This document shows, one piece after another, positions 48,825 through 60,289 of a stretch of 64,000 nucleotides of DNA. Below the pieces are notes generated by a model. The model did no database searches and was not told the origin of the DNA. It was given only the letters and a program-made list of their open reading frames with translations. The first letter of the stretch is position 1, and every line of letters starts with the position of its first letter. The position numbers and the translations under genes were made by a program. Location of the stretch: NCBI RefSeq assembly GCF_019925205.1, contig NC_083564.1, forward strand, positions 33,518,447 through 33,582,446. Reading direction: 5' to 3'. This stretch comes from Metopolophium dirhodum. Taxonomy: Eukaryota; Arthropoda; Insecta; Hemiptera; Aphididae.

Positions 48825-51800
48825 ATGTCAACGATGAAAATATCGACTGTGGTCTCGCTGTCGTTGTGTTTGTGGTTGTCGGTTGTCCTGCAGACGATGG
48901 CGGTCGGAGAGGCTGCCCGAATATTGGCCGTCGAAACTATAGCGGGCAAGAGCCACTGGTACTTCATGAGATCGTTGCTTAGGTCGCTGACGGACGCCGG
49001 ACACACGGTGACCGTTTTCACGCCGTTTCCGGACGGCGACCGGGTCAACTACACGGAAGTGGATACGTCCCGCGACTTCCCGATGAAGCTCGATATGGAC
49101 GTGATGCAGACGATCCGGGAATTTGGAGATCCGTTCATGATAACGAATCTTATGTCCGGAATTGCTCGAACCTACTGCGACGTGGTCTACAGCAACCAGA
49201 AGCTGGCTGACATAATGGCTCCCCAGGTATGCGACCGCTACGACCTACTCTTAATCGAGCCGCTGGGCTTCGACTGCGTTTCCTATCTGGCCGACTCGCT
49301 CGGTCTGCCTGTGATCTACTCGATCCCATCGCCAATGATTACCTTCGCCGAGCGACTGTTTACCGGCCATGTGTCCAACCCGGCTTGTGTGTCCCATATG
49401 TTTGCCGGCCACGCTGTGCCCGGCACATTCGTCCAGAGGTTCACTAACACGGCGCTGCTGACGTACAGCATGGCCAAAACTAAGTACGACCAGCTGGTCA
49501 CCTTCTTCACCGACCCGAGACTGTATGATCTGGCACCGACCGTCAACCCGTCTATAATCTTCCAGAACAGTCATTACGTCACCGAGTCATCAATACCTGT
49601 CACGCCGAACGTTATCTACGTGGGTGGCATACACCTGAAACCCGCCAAATCTATACCAAAAGTAAGTGATAGATAAATTACCGTGTTAAGGGAATCCGGG
49701 ATTCCACACCACCGTTTATTGGGGAAATATACACTTTGTACGTGTTCCAACGTACTGATTTAATTTTCACTCCAGTAACAATATTTTAATTTATTATGAT
49801 GTCGATTCGGATCCATCGACATTCACTGAAGGTGGTTTGTTTTACGCGCTCGCATTCACGTGTCATAAAATGCGTAGAATCGAAATTATTTTATGACAGA
49901 ATGTTGTAAATCAGATCTAAACGAGTTCCAAACATACTGACTTATGTTGTACACCAATAATAATTATTTGAAAACAATTTTTTTTTGTTAAGTCAATTTT
50001 GATTTCTTTGATTTTTTATTCCTAAAAAGAAAAAATCTCACTTGAAATTTAAAAAAAATGTTTTTATCAACGAAATTACTGTCCTTTACTTTAAAAATGA
50101 GGAGCAATATAATAATTAATAACTATATTTTTGAAACAATTTCTAAGGTAACTTGAGCAGCTGTGTATTACTTAATACTTTCTATGAGAACTTAAGATAT
50201 AAAGTATATTTAGATAATAACGCAAGTCTAAGCAGTGCCTACTTATATAAATTCTGTAAACTGAAAGATATTTTTCTTTGTTATATTTATTTATCAATAA
50301 ATACGTTGATCTTTCGGTATGGCTTTCGAGTTTCCGGAGGTTCTACCCAAAATTCTAGTAAACCTCTGCAATTACAATAAAATAAAATAATTTGTATATG
50401 TATTAATATAAACACAAATTAAAAGGATGTATTTATCTTTATTTATTTATTAATTTATTTCTATATTTAAATTGGCAAACCAAATTACAATAACATTTGT
50501 TATTACAGATATTGCTTATCTTAAATCTAATACAAATAGTACAAATAGTAATACAATTAGTAAATAGATAGGTTTAAGTTTATTTTATTTACGTAATTTT
50601 TAATATTTAAAAAGTTAGTTTCTAATATTTATAAGTTTGTATTTGAACTATTTGTAGGTATAAGACAATATATAAATACAGCTCATGGGGGGGATCAATC
50701 CCCCATATTCCATGATTCAAAATCAATCCTCCTCCCCCGTAATTACGCCCCTGTTTGACGACTGTAAGGCTGTCGGTACGGTTAAAAACATGTGATAATA
50801 TAAAAATATAAAGCGACTTTGAAGTGTTTGTAGTGTTTGTAGTGGTGTTTGCGTAATAATTTAAACTGCGATTATAAAGTAGTAAAGTACATACCTTTAT
50901 AAGTAATAGAAATACAATTATACAGTTGTTAATCTTTTCTTAGCTTGCTATGCGAGGTGTTACAAAAAAAACTTATTTACATAAAATCGATAGGCGTGAT
51001 ATGAAAGGATGAAAAAAATAATTAATAGGTAGTGAACAATTTGACAATACATAACTTACTTATTCGTGTTAAAATTTACGAGTATTTGGAAGAATAAAAT
51101 TGTTTCTTTTGTATTCAAAACCGTAGTTTTGTTTATCTTGTTATTATTCGAAAATCTGTAAATTCACTGGAATGCATGAATATATAATGATAAAGGTTTT
51201 TTAATTATCTAACACTATAATTTTTGATTCAAGGACATATTAGATTTTATCGAAGATTCACCCCAAGGAGTGATTTTCTTCACATTCGGTTCCACAATTA
51301 AAGTGTCATCGTTGCCGGAACATATTGAACAGTCATTCAAAGAAGCGTTAGCCAACGTTCCTCAGAGAGTTTTATGGAAATACGAAGGTGAAATGAAAGA
51401 CAAACCGAAAAACGTGATGACGAGAAAATGGTTCCCTCAACGAGATATACTATGTAAGTACACTTTTTACGATAAATCAACCAATCATTGTTCGTTCCTG
51501 AGAAAAATTAAAAATGAATATATAATATTTTGTACAGTACATCCCAAAGTGAAACTGTTCATCAGTCACGGAGGTATTTCCGGAGTGTACGAAGCTGTGG
51601 ATGGTGGTGTTCCCGTACTGGGATTTCCAGTAATTTACGATCAGCCGAGAAATATTGAAAATTTGGTCCTCAATGGAATGGCTATATCCATGGACCTGTT
51701 GTCGACGACCAAAGAAAAACTGTCCAAGGCCATTTCGGAACTCATAAACGACGAAAAGTAAGCCTTTGATGATATTATTTTTTACGAATGGATCATTTGA

Positions 51801-52158
51801 TTTCTCTACCACTCGTTTTCAAAAATAATATTATAATATTATATTATGTTGTATTATATTATACCTATGTGCGTAAATTGTTTATAGATACGCGAAAAAT
51901 GCTAAAACTGCTTCTAACCGTTTCAAAGATCGACCGATGACACCCCAACAGTTGGTCGTTTATTGGACGGAGTATGTAATCCGTCACAAAGGCGCACCAC
52001 ATTTGAAATCTCACGCTCTGAACCTCACTTGGTATCAATACCTCATGTTAGATATAATTGCCGTAGCGTTGATTTTTGCTTTGCTAATCATATTTGTTGT
52101 CTTTAAGGTTTTCAAATGTATAAAAACTTTTACAAAAGATAAAGTTAAAACACAATGA
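48825..52158 (+). CDS. UDP-glycosyltransferase, unit C (complete four-exon gene)
   Basis: Exons 48825-49661, 51234-51453, 51538-51757 and 51888-52158 (837, 220, 220 and 271 bp) join to 515 codons with the same intron phases as unit A (0, 1, 2). Signal peptide ~1-31, catalytic-type His44 in GKSHW, FGS, WFPQRDILLHPKVKLFISHGG region, YDQPRN, one transmembrane helix and the lysine-rich tail are all present. Exons 2-4 differ from A at only a few codons, while the first exon differs in a patch at residues ~95-136. Intron 1 is 1572 bp, intron 2 only 84 bp, intron 3 130 bp. By family a type I ER membrane enzyme moving a sugar from UDP-sugar to small lipophilic acceptors. Intact, presumably expressed from the promoter at 48672. 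Confidence 0.93.
49662..51233 (+). other. Intron 1 of unit C
   Basis: Donor GTAAGTGATAG; its first ~320 bp match the sequence following exon 1 in units D and, less closely, E. A GC-rich patch at 50686-50755 ends in ttacgcccctg and may be a degraded hAT end. An open frame at 50153-50380 has no domain. Confidence 0.75.
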
Positions 52159-52659
52159 GTCTAGTAGTCAACGTTTGTCATAGTGACTAGTGGCTACCAA
52201 AATACTGCACCATTGGACACAAATCGTGTAGTGTTTATCTTTACTATTATCACTATTACTTTTAACAATGTATAAAATTATATAAATTTTTATTACTATT
52301 ATTAATATTTTGATGTAAGATTTATGGTTGTTTTGTATCCGGCAGGCGTAAAAGACGGATTACTAAACTAAATATAAGTGCAATCGAAAAGAAAAAGTGC
52401 ACCAAATAAACATCATAAATTAGATAGCATGGTTCTCCAATTCCAATTTCCGAGATATGTTATATATAATTTTGTTAAATTATTATTAAGGAGATAAAAA
52501 AGGAATGAGTCTTTATTAACATATCGGAGATTTTTTGGAGTTTTTAAGAAAATAAAATCCTATTTCTATAGTAATATTATATTCTCTATAATGATATCAT
52601 ATTAAATTAAAAAAAGATGAAGTGGACAGACTCAAGGACTAGCGTGATAATTGATATGA
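52159..52659. other. Unit C 3'UTR and spacer
   Basis: 3'UTR block homologous to unit A's; the conserved poly(A) hexamer is ACTAAA, with an AATAAA at 52405-52410 as a possible replacement. Confidence 0.55.
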
Positions 52660-52667
52660 GCCTTGTA

Positions 52668-53317
52668 CAGTCTTGTAAAAGATACTTTTAAAATTGTATT
52701 TAAATACAGATACAAATACATCCATTCAGAAAGTATTTAAAATACATTTCAAATACTTTCAAGAAAAAGTATTTAAGAACAAAATATAAATACTTGCCAT
52801 GTATTTAAATACTTTTTAAATACTTTTTTTTATTTTACTTTTCCACTAGTTAGTTTGCTAAATTAATTTTTTAATTACTAATTTAAAACTGTCTTAATAC
52901 ATTCATCTAGGTATTACTAGAACTTTTTGTACCACTTTCAATTGTATACTGAAAAATTAAAATAAATAAAAACTTGTTGTATTATAGAAATTCTTTAATA
53001 ATAGGTACCTAATTAAACAGTCCTTAATGAAATATAAATTATGTGGATATACAGAGCTAGGGGATAGGAGTTCTCAACAATTATGAAAGAAAAATATTTT
53101 TATAATTTATAAATAAAATAGTATAATAATTTTCAAAAAAAATAAAGTGATGACCGACGAATAATTTGTTTGAATTTTCAAAAGTATTTGATTTTCAAAT
53201 ACAAATACGTCCAAGACAGTATTTAAAATACTTTCCAAATACTTAAACCAAAAATTATTTAAAAAGTATTTAAATACATTTACTCAAATACTTTTACTCA
53301 AATACTTTACAAGACTG
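52668..53317. mobile_element. Non-autonomous hAT-type element, 650 bp
   Basis: Ends CAGTCTTGTAAA... and ...TTTACAAGACTG with a perfect 8-bp duplication gccttgta (52660-52667 and 53318-53325). The interior is full of agtatttaaatac-type words at both ends, likely repeated sub-terminal motifs. It sits in the C-D spacer. Confidence 0.9.
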
Positions 53318-53759
53318 GCCTTGTATAATATGGAAGTACGTACTTTAATATATTGCGTATATATTAAGTACTAATAGAGGTTGAGGAGCATAAAAAAAAG
53401 TTCTGGTTCGGTAATGAACTTGGTATGTATTATGGATGTTGATATATAAAGTGCAATATATACTTCTTTATTTCATACCTATTTTAAATGTAAAAATGTC
53501 ATTGTTTAATAATATATCATCGTAAAATTGTTCACAAAACATTTTTAATCGTTCGAAATTAATATGAAAGCTAAACGGCATTGGAAATTAGTTTTAACTA
53601 AATAAACGAGCAAACAGTAGGAACTGGTATAGTTATTTCATCTGTATAATATGATTGACAACCCGCGTTATCGTAAACACTTATAATATTATTATACTAA
53701 GACAATAACGGTTCGGGTACCTACCTAACCTAGGTATGATGTAATAATTATTATTATAT

Positions 53760-53818
53760 CAGTTCGAGTCCGGAGCTCTACGCGGGAGCACGAACTCGCA
53801 TAATATACGCGCGGTGCT
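53760..53818 (+). promoter_or_regulatory. Unit D core promoter block
   Basis: tatatcagttcgagtccgga ... cgaactcgcataatatacg, with a TCAGTT initiator, 136 bp before the first usable ATG. Confidence 0.6.
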
Positions 53819-53895
53819 ACTCCATACCTATATTAAACATTTATACCTATTAACTACGTAAACAAAAAAAAAAAAAACCAATAGTGACCCTGAAA

Positions 53896-54717
53896 ATGTC
53901 GAACATGGTCAGACTGTCGTTGTATTTATGGTTGTTGGTCGGCTTGCGGACGATGCTGGTCGGGGAGGCTGCCCGAATACTGGCCATCGAAACAGTGGCG
54001 GGTAAGAGTCACTGGAACTTTATGAGCTCGGTACTCAGGACGCTGACGGACGCCGGACACACGGTGACCGTTTTCACGCCGTTTCCGGACGGCGACCGGG
54101 TCAACTACACGGAAGTGGATACGTCCCGCGACTTCCCGATGAAGCTCGATATGGACGTGATGCAGACGATCCGGGAATTTGGAGATCCGTTCGTGATAAT
54201 GAATGCCATGTCCGGATTAATACGAATCTACTGCGACGCAGTATACGGCAACCAGAAAATGGCTGACTTGTTAGCTTCTGAGGCATGCGACCGCTACGAC
54301 CTACTCTTAATCGAGCCGCTGGGCTTTGACTGCGTTTCCTATCTGGCCGACTCGCTCGGTCTGCCTGTGATCTACTTGATCCCGTCGCCGATGATTACCT
54401 TCGCCGAGCGACTGTTTACCGGCCATGTGTCCAACCCGGCTTCCGTGTCCAACATGTTGGCCAGCCATGCCGTGCCCGGCACATTCGTCCAGAGGTTCAC
54501 CAACACGGCGCTACTGACGTACAGTATGGTCAAGACTAAGTACGATCAGCTGGTCGCCTTCTTCACGGACCCGAGACCGTACGACCTATCGCCGACCGTC
54601 AACCCGTCTATAATCTTCCAGAACAGTCATTACGTCACCGAGTCATCAATACCGGTGACGCCTAACGTTATCTACGTGGGTGGCATACACCTGAAACCCG
54701 CTAAAACTATACCAAAA
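53896..54717 (+). CDS. UGT first exon, unit D (intact exon, rest of gene missing)
   Basis: 274 codons from the ATG at 53896 to a clean GTAAGT donor in phase 0, the same junction as A and C. The ancestral ATG four codons upstream is GTG (53884), so translation would use the next Met; the signal peptide (MSNMVRLSLYLWLLVGLRTM) is unharmed. His39 lies in GKSHW. The exon encodes the whole aglycone-binding half and has no stop or frameshift. Exons 2 and 3 are not found downstream; only an exon 4 tail scrap lies at 56472. It could be a recently orphaned exon, or an alternative first exon that splices to exons beyond the window, as in the vertebrate UGT1 locus. The exons of unit C lie upstream and cannot be used in cis. 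Confidence 0.8.
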
Positions 54718-56471
54718 GTAAGTGATAGATAAATTACCGTGTTAAGGGAATCTGGAATTCCACACCTCCGTTTATTGGAATATACAAAACTTATGTGTGT
54801 TACAACGTACTGATTTAATTTTCACTCCAATAATAATATTTTAATTTATTATTATGTCGATTCGGATCCATCGACAGTGAGGGTGGTTAGTTTTACGCGC
54901 TCGCATTCATGTGTTATAAAATACCTAGAATCGAAATTATTTTATGAAAGAATGTTGTAAATCAGATCTAAAGGAATTCCAAACATCCTGACTTAATTTT
55001 TACAGGGAGAATAATTATTTGAAAACATTTTAGATTCTGAACGGAGCGAGGAAGCTTACAATGGTGTTTCTTTTTCATTTCTTTTTTTTTATCCTGTATA
55101 CAAAATTTCTACCAGAAGGTGTGCTTCAATTTCAACATATAGTATCTTATCTTTTAGCAAAAATTAGATCAAGATAGTACTTTAGAGAAGTTTTCGATTT
55201 TCTTAATAGTTATTTAATGCCACGGAAAAAACCACCAACATATTATTACAAAAAGCCGCTAAAAATGGAATTTGAATTTCTATTGCTTATTGTTTATCAC
55301 CATAGAAATGAATAAAAATTATAATATGGATATAACAATTCAACTTACAGTCTAAATAAATAATAACCATAGATAAGTATATAAATAACTATATAAAAAC
55401 TATATAAAATATCCAGACTGACAAACCGTCTCCGTTCAGAATTGTTTTTCTTATGCAATAATATTATATTATTGGATTCAATTTTAATACAATTCATTAT
55501 ACATTGACTCACTTTCAACCTACTATACAGCAGAGCGACATTCACTTATCTTTTTTATTTCGTTGTTAAGTCAACATTGGAGCTTCAAGGTAAATTTTAC
55601 TCTTAATTCTAAACTCTAAATTATTATTCTTAAAAATAATAAATATCACTTACAATTTACAAAAAAAAATGTGCCTATTGTTAAATTGACTGTCTATTAC
55701 CGTGAAAACAAAGTATTGCACTTAATATAATAACAATACTTGAACCTTGTGCACGGTACCTGGGTATTACTTTCGATGAAAGTGGAATGTATATATATAT
55801 TATAATATCATAGTCTTGCGTCTGTGATATCAATCCAAAAGGCTTGCAATTATAACAACTTAAAATTATTAGTATATGTCTTAATAAACATAGTTTGGAA
55901 GGAACTACTGCTTCCCACTGCCAAGTTTGATACAAAGTTATTTTCAAACGCGCGGATTTCCCCTACATACCAGAATTATTATACCTATAATGGCTAATAC
56001 CTATTATAGAATCCAACTTGGAAATTCTAGCTAACCAAGTGCACTTAATCTAAGCAAGTATCAGAGAGATACTAGGAGGTACATCCCCTTGATAAGCTCT
56101 ATTCAGCATATTTTTTAAATATCATTGCAAGTTATAGGTTTATACTACGAACAATAAATAAATAAAAAACAACAATATTATATATCAAAAATCGTAAATA
56201 TGTACTGAGAGCTAACGAACGGACATAACAGAGATATAAGCTGTTTAAAATATATGTTTAGAAACCGTAGACTAGTTTAAAATAACTAACCATTTTTTAT
56301 AGTAGAAATAATTTTTAATTTTTAATAATAATAATATTTAAGATTTAATTTAATTATAGGTATGGTTTTTAAAAATATTTTTTGAAATTAAATACTTAAT
56401 GATTTATAATATATGAAATTTACAAAAAAACTGTCTAAAATATAATAAAATTTTGTTAATACAAAATGATA
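54718..56471 (+). other. Downstream of unit D exon 1
   Basis: The first ~300 bp match intron 1 of unit C. No exon 2 or 3 sequence was found by eye. Low-complexity DNA with a TIR-bearing element at 55034. Confidence 0.6.
55034..55442. mobile_element. Element with ATTCTGAACGGA inverted termini, ~409 bp
   Basis: attctgaacgga at the left and tccgttcagaat at the right are perfect inverted repeats. The left end continues gcgaggaagcttacaatggt, matching the dispersed repeat at 7903 and 40606. No convincing target-site duplication; class unknown. Confidence 0.6.
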
Positions 56472-56601
56472 AGCTTATAGTTAAAAATACATAAACGACA
56501 AAATTAAAACTCAGTGAATCTAGTATAGTCAACGATTTTCATGATATCAAATACTGCACCAGTAGATACGAATCTTATAGTTTTTGTCTATTACTATTTT
56601 C
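56472..56601 (+). pseudogene. Unit D exon 4 tail and 3'UTR scrap
   Basis: aacgacaaaattaaaactca then gtgaatctagt and cgattttcatgatatcaaat match the last codons and 3'UTR of A and C. The 3'UTR match is interrupted by a hAT MITE at 56602 and resumes at 57073, where the gacggatta word is still visible. Exons 2, 3 and most of exon 4 have been lost from this unit. Confidence 0.8.
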
Positions 56602-57064
56602 CAGGGCTGGGCGTTAACGAGTTAAAAGTTAAAATTAAGTTAATTAACTAGTTACTTTTTTTTCAAATTAACTTTTAATTTAAGAAGTTACTTTTTTTTC
56701 AAGATTAACGTGTTAACTTCAAGTTAATTTTATTTCAAACATATCTAAATTAAGTAAATTTTCGTCCGAAGAATAATTACAATTTTTTAATGTGTTTTTA
56801 GTTCGATGTATCATTTTAAATTTCCACAGTAATTTTCTTGAACGTAAAGAAAAACTATCTAATAAACCATATTATGAGTCTAGAATTTTTTATTTTTGTA
56901 AATTATCAAATTTTAATTTTACACCAAGTTAAGTTACTTTTTTTTTCAAAGTTAACTTTTAACTTAACGAGTTAACGAAAAAAAAATACGAGTCACTTTT
57001 AACCTAATTACTTAAAAAAAAATAACTTAACGAGTTAAAAAAATCGTTAACTTGCCCACCCTTG
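56602..57064. mobile_element. hAT-type MITE, 463 bp
   Basis: Ends CAGGGCTGGGCGTTAAC and GTTAACTTGCCCACCCTTG with a perfect 8-bp duplication ctattttc (56594-56601 and 57065-57072). The interior is made of gttaac/gttaact words near both ends. Inserted in the former 3'UTR of unit D. Confidence 0.9.
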
Positions 57065-57183
57065 CTATTTTCACTATTACTTTAAATAACATTGTTAGTT
57101 GTTATTACTAGGTATAATTATTCTTTTGATGTAAGAGTTATGGTTTTTGTGTATCCCACAATAGACGGATTAATAAAATATAT

Positions 57184-57455
57184 TGTTGAAGTACACAGAT
57201 ATACAGAAGTTAAAAGGTAAATAATAATATAATCGGATATATATAATATAATAATAAGTATAATGATACGATGTACAATAGTGTTACGAGGCGTAATATA
57301 AATCAACGACTAACTATGTATACCCGGCTACACTACGCAGGACATATAATATGCTGTAGTATATAAAAATGTATAGTCAGCGTCTGATGAACTACAGTGT
57401 GAATATATTACTTATACACTACATTATATAGGGTGTTTTGTTTATAATTCCAACA
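57184..57455 (+). mobile_element. Probable solo LTR, 272 bp
   Basis: Starts TGTTGAAG and ends TTCCAACA (TG...CA with a 5-bp inverted terminus TGTTG/CAACA). tatat flanks both sides, which fits a 5-bp duplication though it is low-complexity. It interrupts the 3'UTR homology between aaaata and tataagtgcaatcg. Copia-like ends are plausible; no internal retroelement sequence. Confidence 0.6.
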
Positions 57456-57909
57456 TATATATAAGTGCAATCGAAAAAAAAATGTATCAATTAAACATCA
57501 CACATTTGATAGCATAATTCTCCATTTGCAATTTCCGAGATATCTAATTTAATTCCGTTAAATTATCATTAAGAAGATACAAAATTACAAGTCGTTGCTA
57601 ATTAAATTTTTTGGTTTTTTTTTACCTGTTGACTTAATTTATGTTAACATTTTTAGGTACCTAAATAGAGTTTTCAAGACATTAAAATCCTATCTTTATA
57701 GAAATATAATAATCAATAATTGTTAATTTGAACAAGGAGACAGACTCAAAGACTAGCGTAATAATATAGATATGTGCCATGTATATGTAAGTACTAAATA
57801 TGTCCTGCAATAGTGCGCATATTTTAATGGAGTAGGTAGCAAACAAAAAGTACAAGTTCGGCAAGAAACTTGGTACGTATACGTTGTCACTTGTCAATAT
57901 AGTAAATAC

Positions 57910-58650
57910 TTTAAATTGTAATATAGTATATATACTTTAATATAGTGTAATAAAGTAAAATTAAGATATAAATAAGAATAAAAATAAATATAAATACGAC
58001 TCCTGTCGATAGTTATATTAAAATAGTACAAGTTAGAGTAGTAAAATTACGCTATTACCTTCCTCCAGGTGTTCGGAGGGCTCTCGAGATCGTGTATTCG
58101 AGAATTAGATCAAATACACCGTACAATATGATTTTATGGAAAAAAGCACATAGAATGTATTAACTGCAATCAACATAAAATATTATATCATATGCCTTAC
58201 CTGATTCGCAGTTGTTCGTAGACAATATTGTAGGAGTTTTAGGTTTTAGATAAAATAAAGTACTACTTCAAATACACAAATTGAATTAACGAACGCACTG
58301 ATTATTGCTTGCATAAGAAGTCCAGTTGTCGCTCGTTGAAATCGGTTTCTTTGGTACTTGAGAGGTTGTTACTCTGGTGGTTGGTTGCGAGGATGCTGAC
58401 CAGAGAGTGGTGGGTGGCTTTGTCACTAAATTATTGTGGGCCTGGGAACTAGATTATTCTTTGGCGTCAGCATAAAATAAGGTCACACACATCCAACGTA
58501 ATATTGTTATAAGTGCGTGTCGATATCTTAGTTGTCGTTGTTAATGGTTTTATTTGATGCGACCGATTTCTACAAGCAACAGTCTGGCCGTTGTTTATTA
58601 TTCTGTAAAATTTTAGTTTATTATAATGGTGAGTGAGCATATCATTACAA
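57910..58650. mobile_element. Unclassified ~740 bp insertion flanked by 10-bp direct repeats
   Basis: tagtaaatac occurs at 57900-57909 and 58651-58660, where the other units read straight through into ttctttatttcatacctatt. The insert is GC-richer toward its right half (58280-58600), and short inverted ends TTGTAAT/ATTACAA lie near its edges. The long duplication could fit a MULE-like element or other; I cannot classify it. Confidence 0.5.
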
Positions 58651-58968
58651 TAGTAAATACTTCTTTATTTCATACCTATTTAAAACACATGTCATCACGA
58701 TGTGGGCGTATTAAGATACGGCGATAATGTCTCATCGTACAATCAATCATAAAACATTTTGTGGTCGTTTGAAAGTAATAAAAAAAATCGAAACGGTCAA
58801 ACCAGTTTTAGCTAAACAAACGAGTACCAGTAAGCAACTGGCATAATTATTTCGTATGTAATATGATTGATAACACGTTATCGTAAACACTAATAATATT
58901 ATTATACTAATAATACCACGCTTCGGATCTTTATACCTATAGGTATGATGTAATATTTATTTTTATAT

Positions 58969-59027
58969 CAGTTCGAGTCCGGAGCTCTTCGCGCGCGTAC
59001 AGACTCGTATAATACACGTGCGGTGCT
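58969..59027 (+). promoter_or_regulatory. Unit E core promoter block
   Basis: tatatcagttcgagtccgga ... gactcgtataatacacgtg, TCAGTT initiator, 168 bp before the ATG, with an AT-rich TATA-like stretch about 20-30 bp upstream. Confidence 0.6.
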
Positions 59028-59136
59028 AATAGCTGCGATACGTTGAAACGGCAATACATATATTATACCTATATTACTCATACGAACATATCGTAATCCA
59101 ACCAGACCGTAGACCACTTATCGTTCGAAAATCCCT

Positions 59137-59973
59137 ATGACGACGATGAAAAGATCGACCGTGGTCTCGCTGTCGTTGTGTTCGTGGTTGTCTGTTGTCT
59201 TGTGGACGATATCGGTCGGAGAGGCTGTCCGAATACTGGCCGTCGAAACGGTCGCGGCAAAGAGCCACTGGTACTTCATGAGCTCGGTGCTCAGGTCACT
59301 GACGGACGCCGGACACACGGTGACCGTTTTCACGCCATTTCCAGACGGCGACCGGGTCAACTACACGGAAGTGGATACGTCCCGCGACTTCCCGATGAAA
59401 CTCGAATTGGACGTGATGATGATGATCCAGGAAGCTAGAGATCCGTTCATATTATTGAACGCCATGTCCGGAGGGATCCGATTCTACTGCGATGCGGTAT
59501 ACGGCAACCAGAAGCTGGCCAACGTAGTGGCTTCCGATGCACGTGACCGGTACGACCTGCTCTTAATCGAGCCGCTTGCCTTCGACTGCGTTTCCTATCT
59601 GGCCGACTCGCTCGGTCTGCCTGTGATCTACTCGATCCCGTCGCCGATGATCACTTTCGCCGAGCGACTGTTTACCGGCCATATGTCCAACCCGGCCTGC
59701 GTGTCCAACATGTTGGCCAGCCACGCCGTGCCCGGTACATTTGTTCAGAGGTTGACCAACACGGCGCTACTGACGTACAGCATAGCCAGAACTAATTACG
59801 ACCAGCTGGTCACCTTGTTCACAGACCCAAGACCGTACGACCTGTCGCCGACTGTCAACCCGTCCATAATCTTCCAGAACAGTCATTACGTCACCGAGTC
59901 ACCGAGACCTGTCACACCGAATGTTGTTTACGTGGGTGGTGTACACCTAAAACCCGCCAAAACCATACCAGAA
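59137..59973 (+). CDS. UGT first exon, unit E (intact exon, rest of gene missing)
   Basis: 279 codons from ATG to a GTAAGT donor, phase 0, fully open. Signal peptide ~1-31; catalytic-type His44 is kept but its context is AKSHW instead of GKSHW. The last residue before the junction is Glu where A, C and D have Lys. Other private changes include KLELDVMMMIQEARDPFILL in the variable patch and EPLAFDCV for EPLGFDCV. Exons 2 and 3 are absent downstream, where an inverted LINE sits, and only the end of exon 4 remains at 61480. As for unit D, it is either an orphan exon or an alternative first exon for exons to the right of the window. Confidence 0.8.
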
Positions 59974-60289
59974 GTAAGTGATTGATAAATTACCGTGTTA
60001 ATGGGACTGCACACCACTATTATTCTATAAAACTACACTTATACGTGTCCCAACGTACTGACTTGAGTTTTACTCCGATAACAATATTGATAACATATTT
60101 TTATTTATCAAATTGATTATGAATCCATCGAGAGTGAGTGGGGTTAGTGTTACGCCCTCACATTCACGTGTCATAAAATGGCTATACCTAATCGAAATTT
60201 TTTATTTCAAATTATTGAGTTCTAACATACTTATATAATTTTTACAGCGAAAATATTTATTTGAAAACTTAACTAATTTTTTTTAATTT
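59974..60289 (+). other. Former intron 1 start of unit E
   Basis: Recognisably related to the first ~300 bp after exon 1 in C and D (taaattaccgtgttaa; caacgtactga; catcgagagtgag; tcacgtgtcataaaatg), but more diverged. Confidence 0.65.

Noticed and set aside
49251..49574. 107-codon minus-strand frame inside unit C exon 1
   Set aside because: Shadow of the real + strand UGT exon, produced by its higher GC content.
50686..50756. Possible hAT MITE in intron 1 of unit C
   Set aside because: The right end resembles a CAGGGGCGTAATTA terminus, but the left end does not match it and no 8-bp duplication is present.
53884..53886. GTG as start codon of unit D
   Set aside because: Nuclear insect genes normally start at ATG; the in-frame ATG at 53896 keeps the signal peptide intact.
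53896..59973. Units D and E as retrocopies
   Set aside because: Both keep the splice donor and the start of intron 1 as in unit C, so they arose by DNA duplication.
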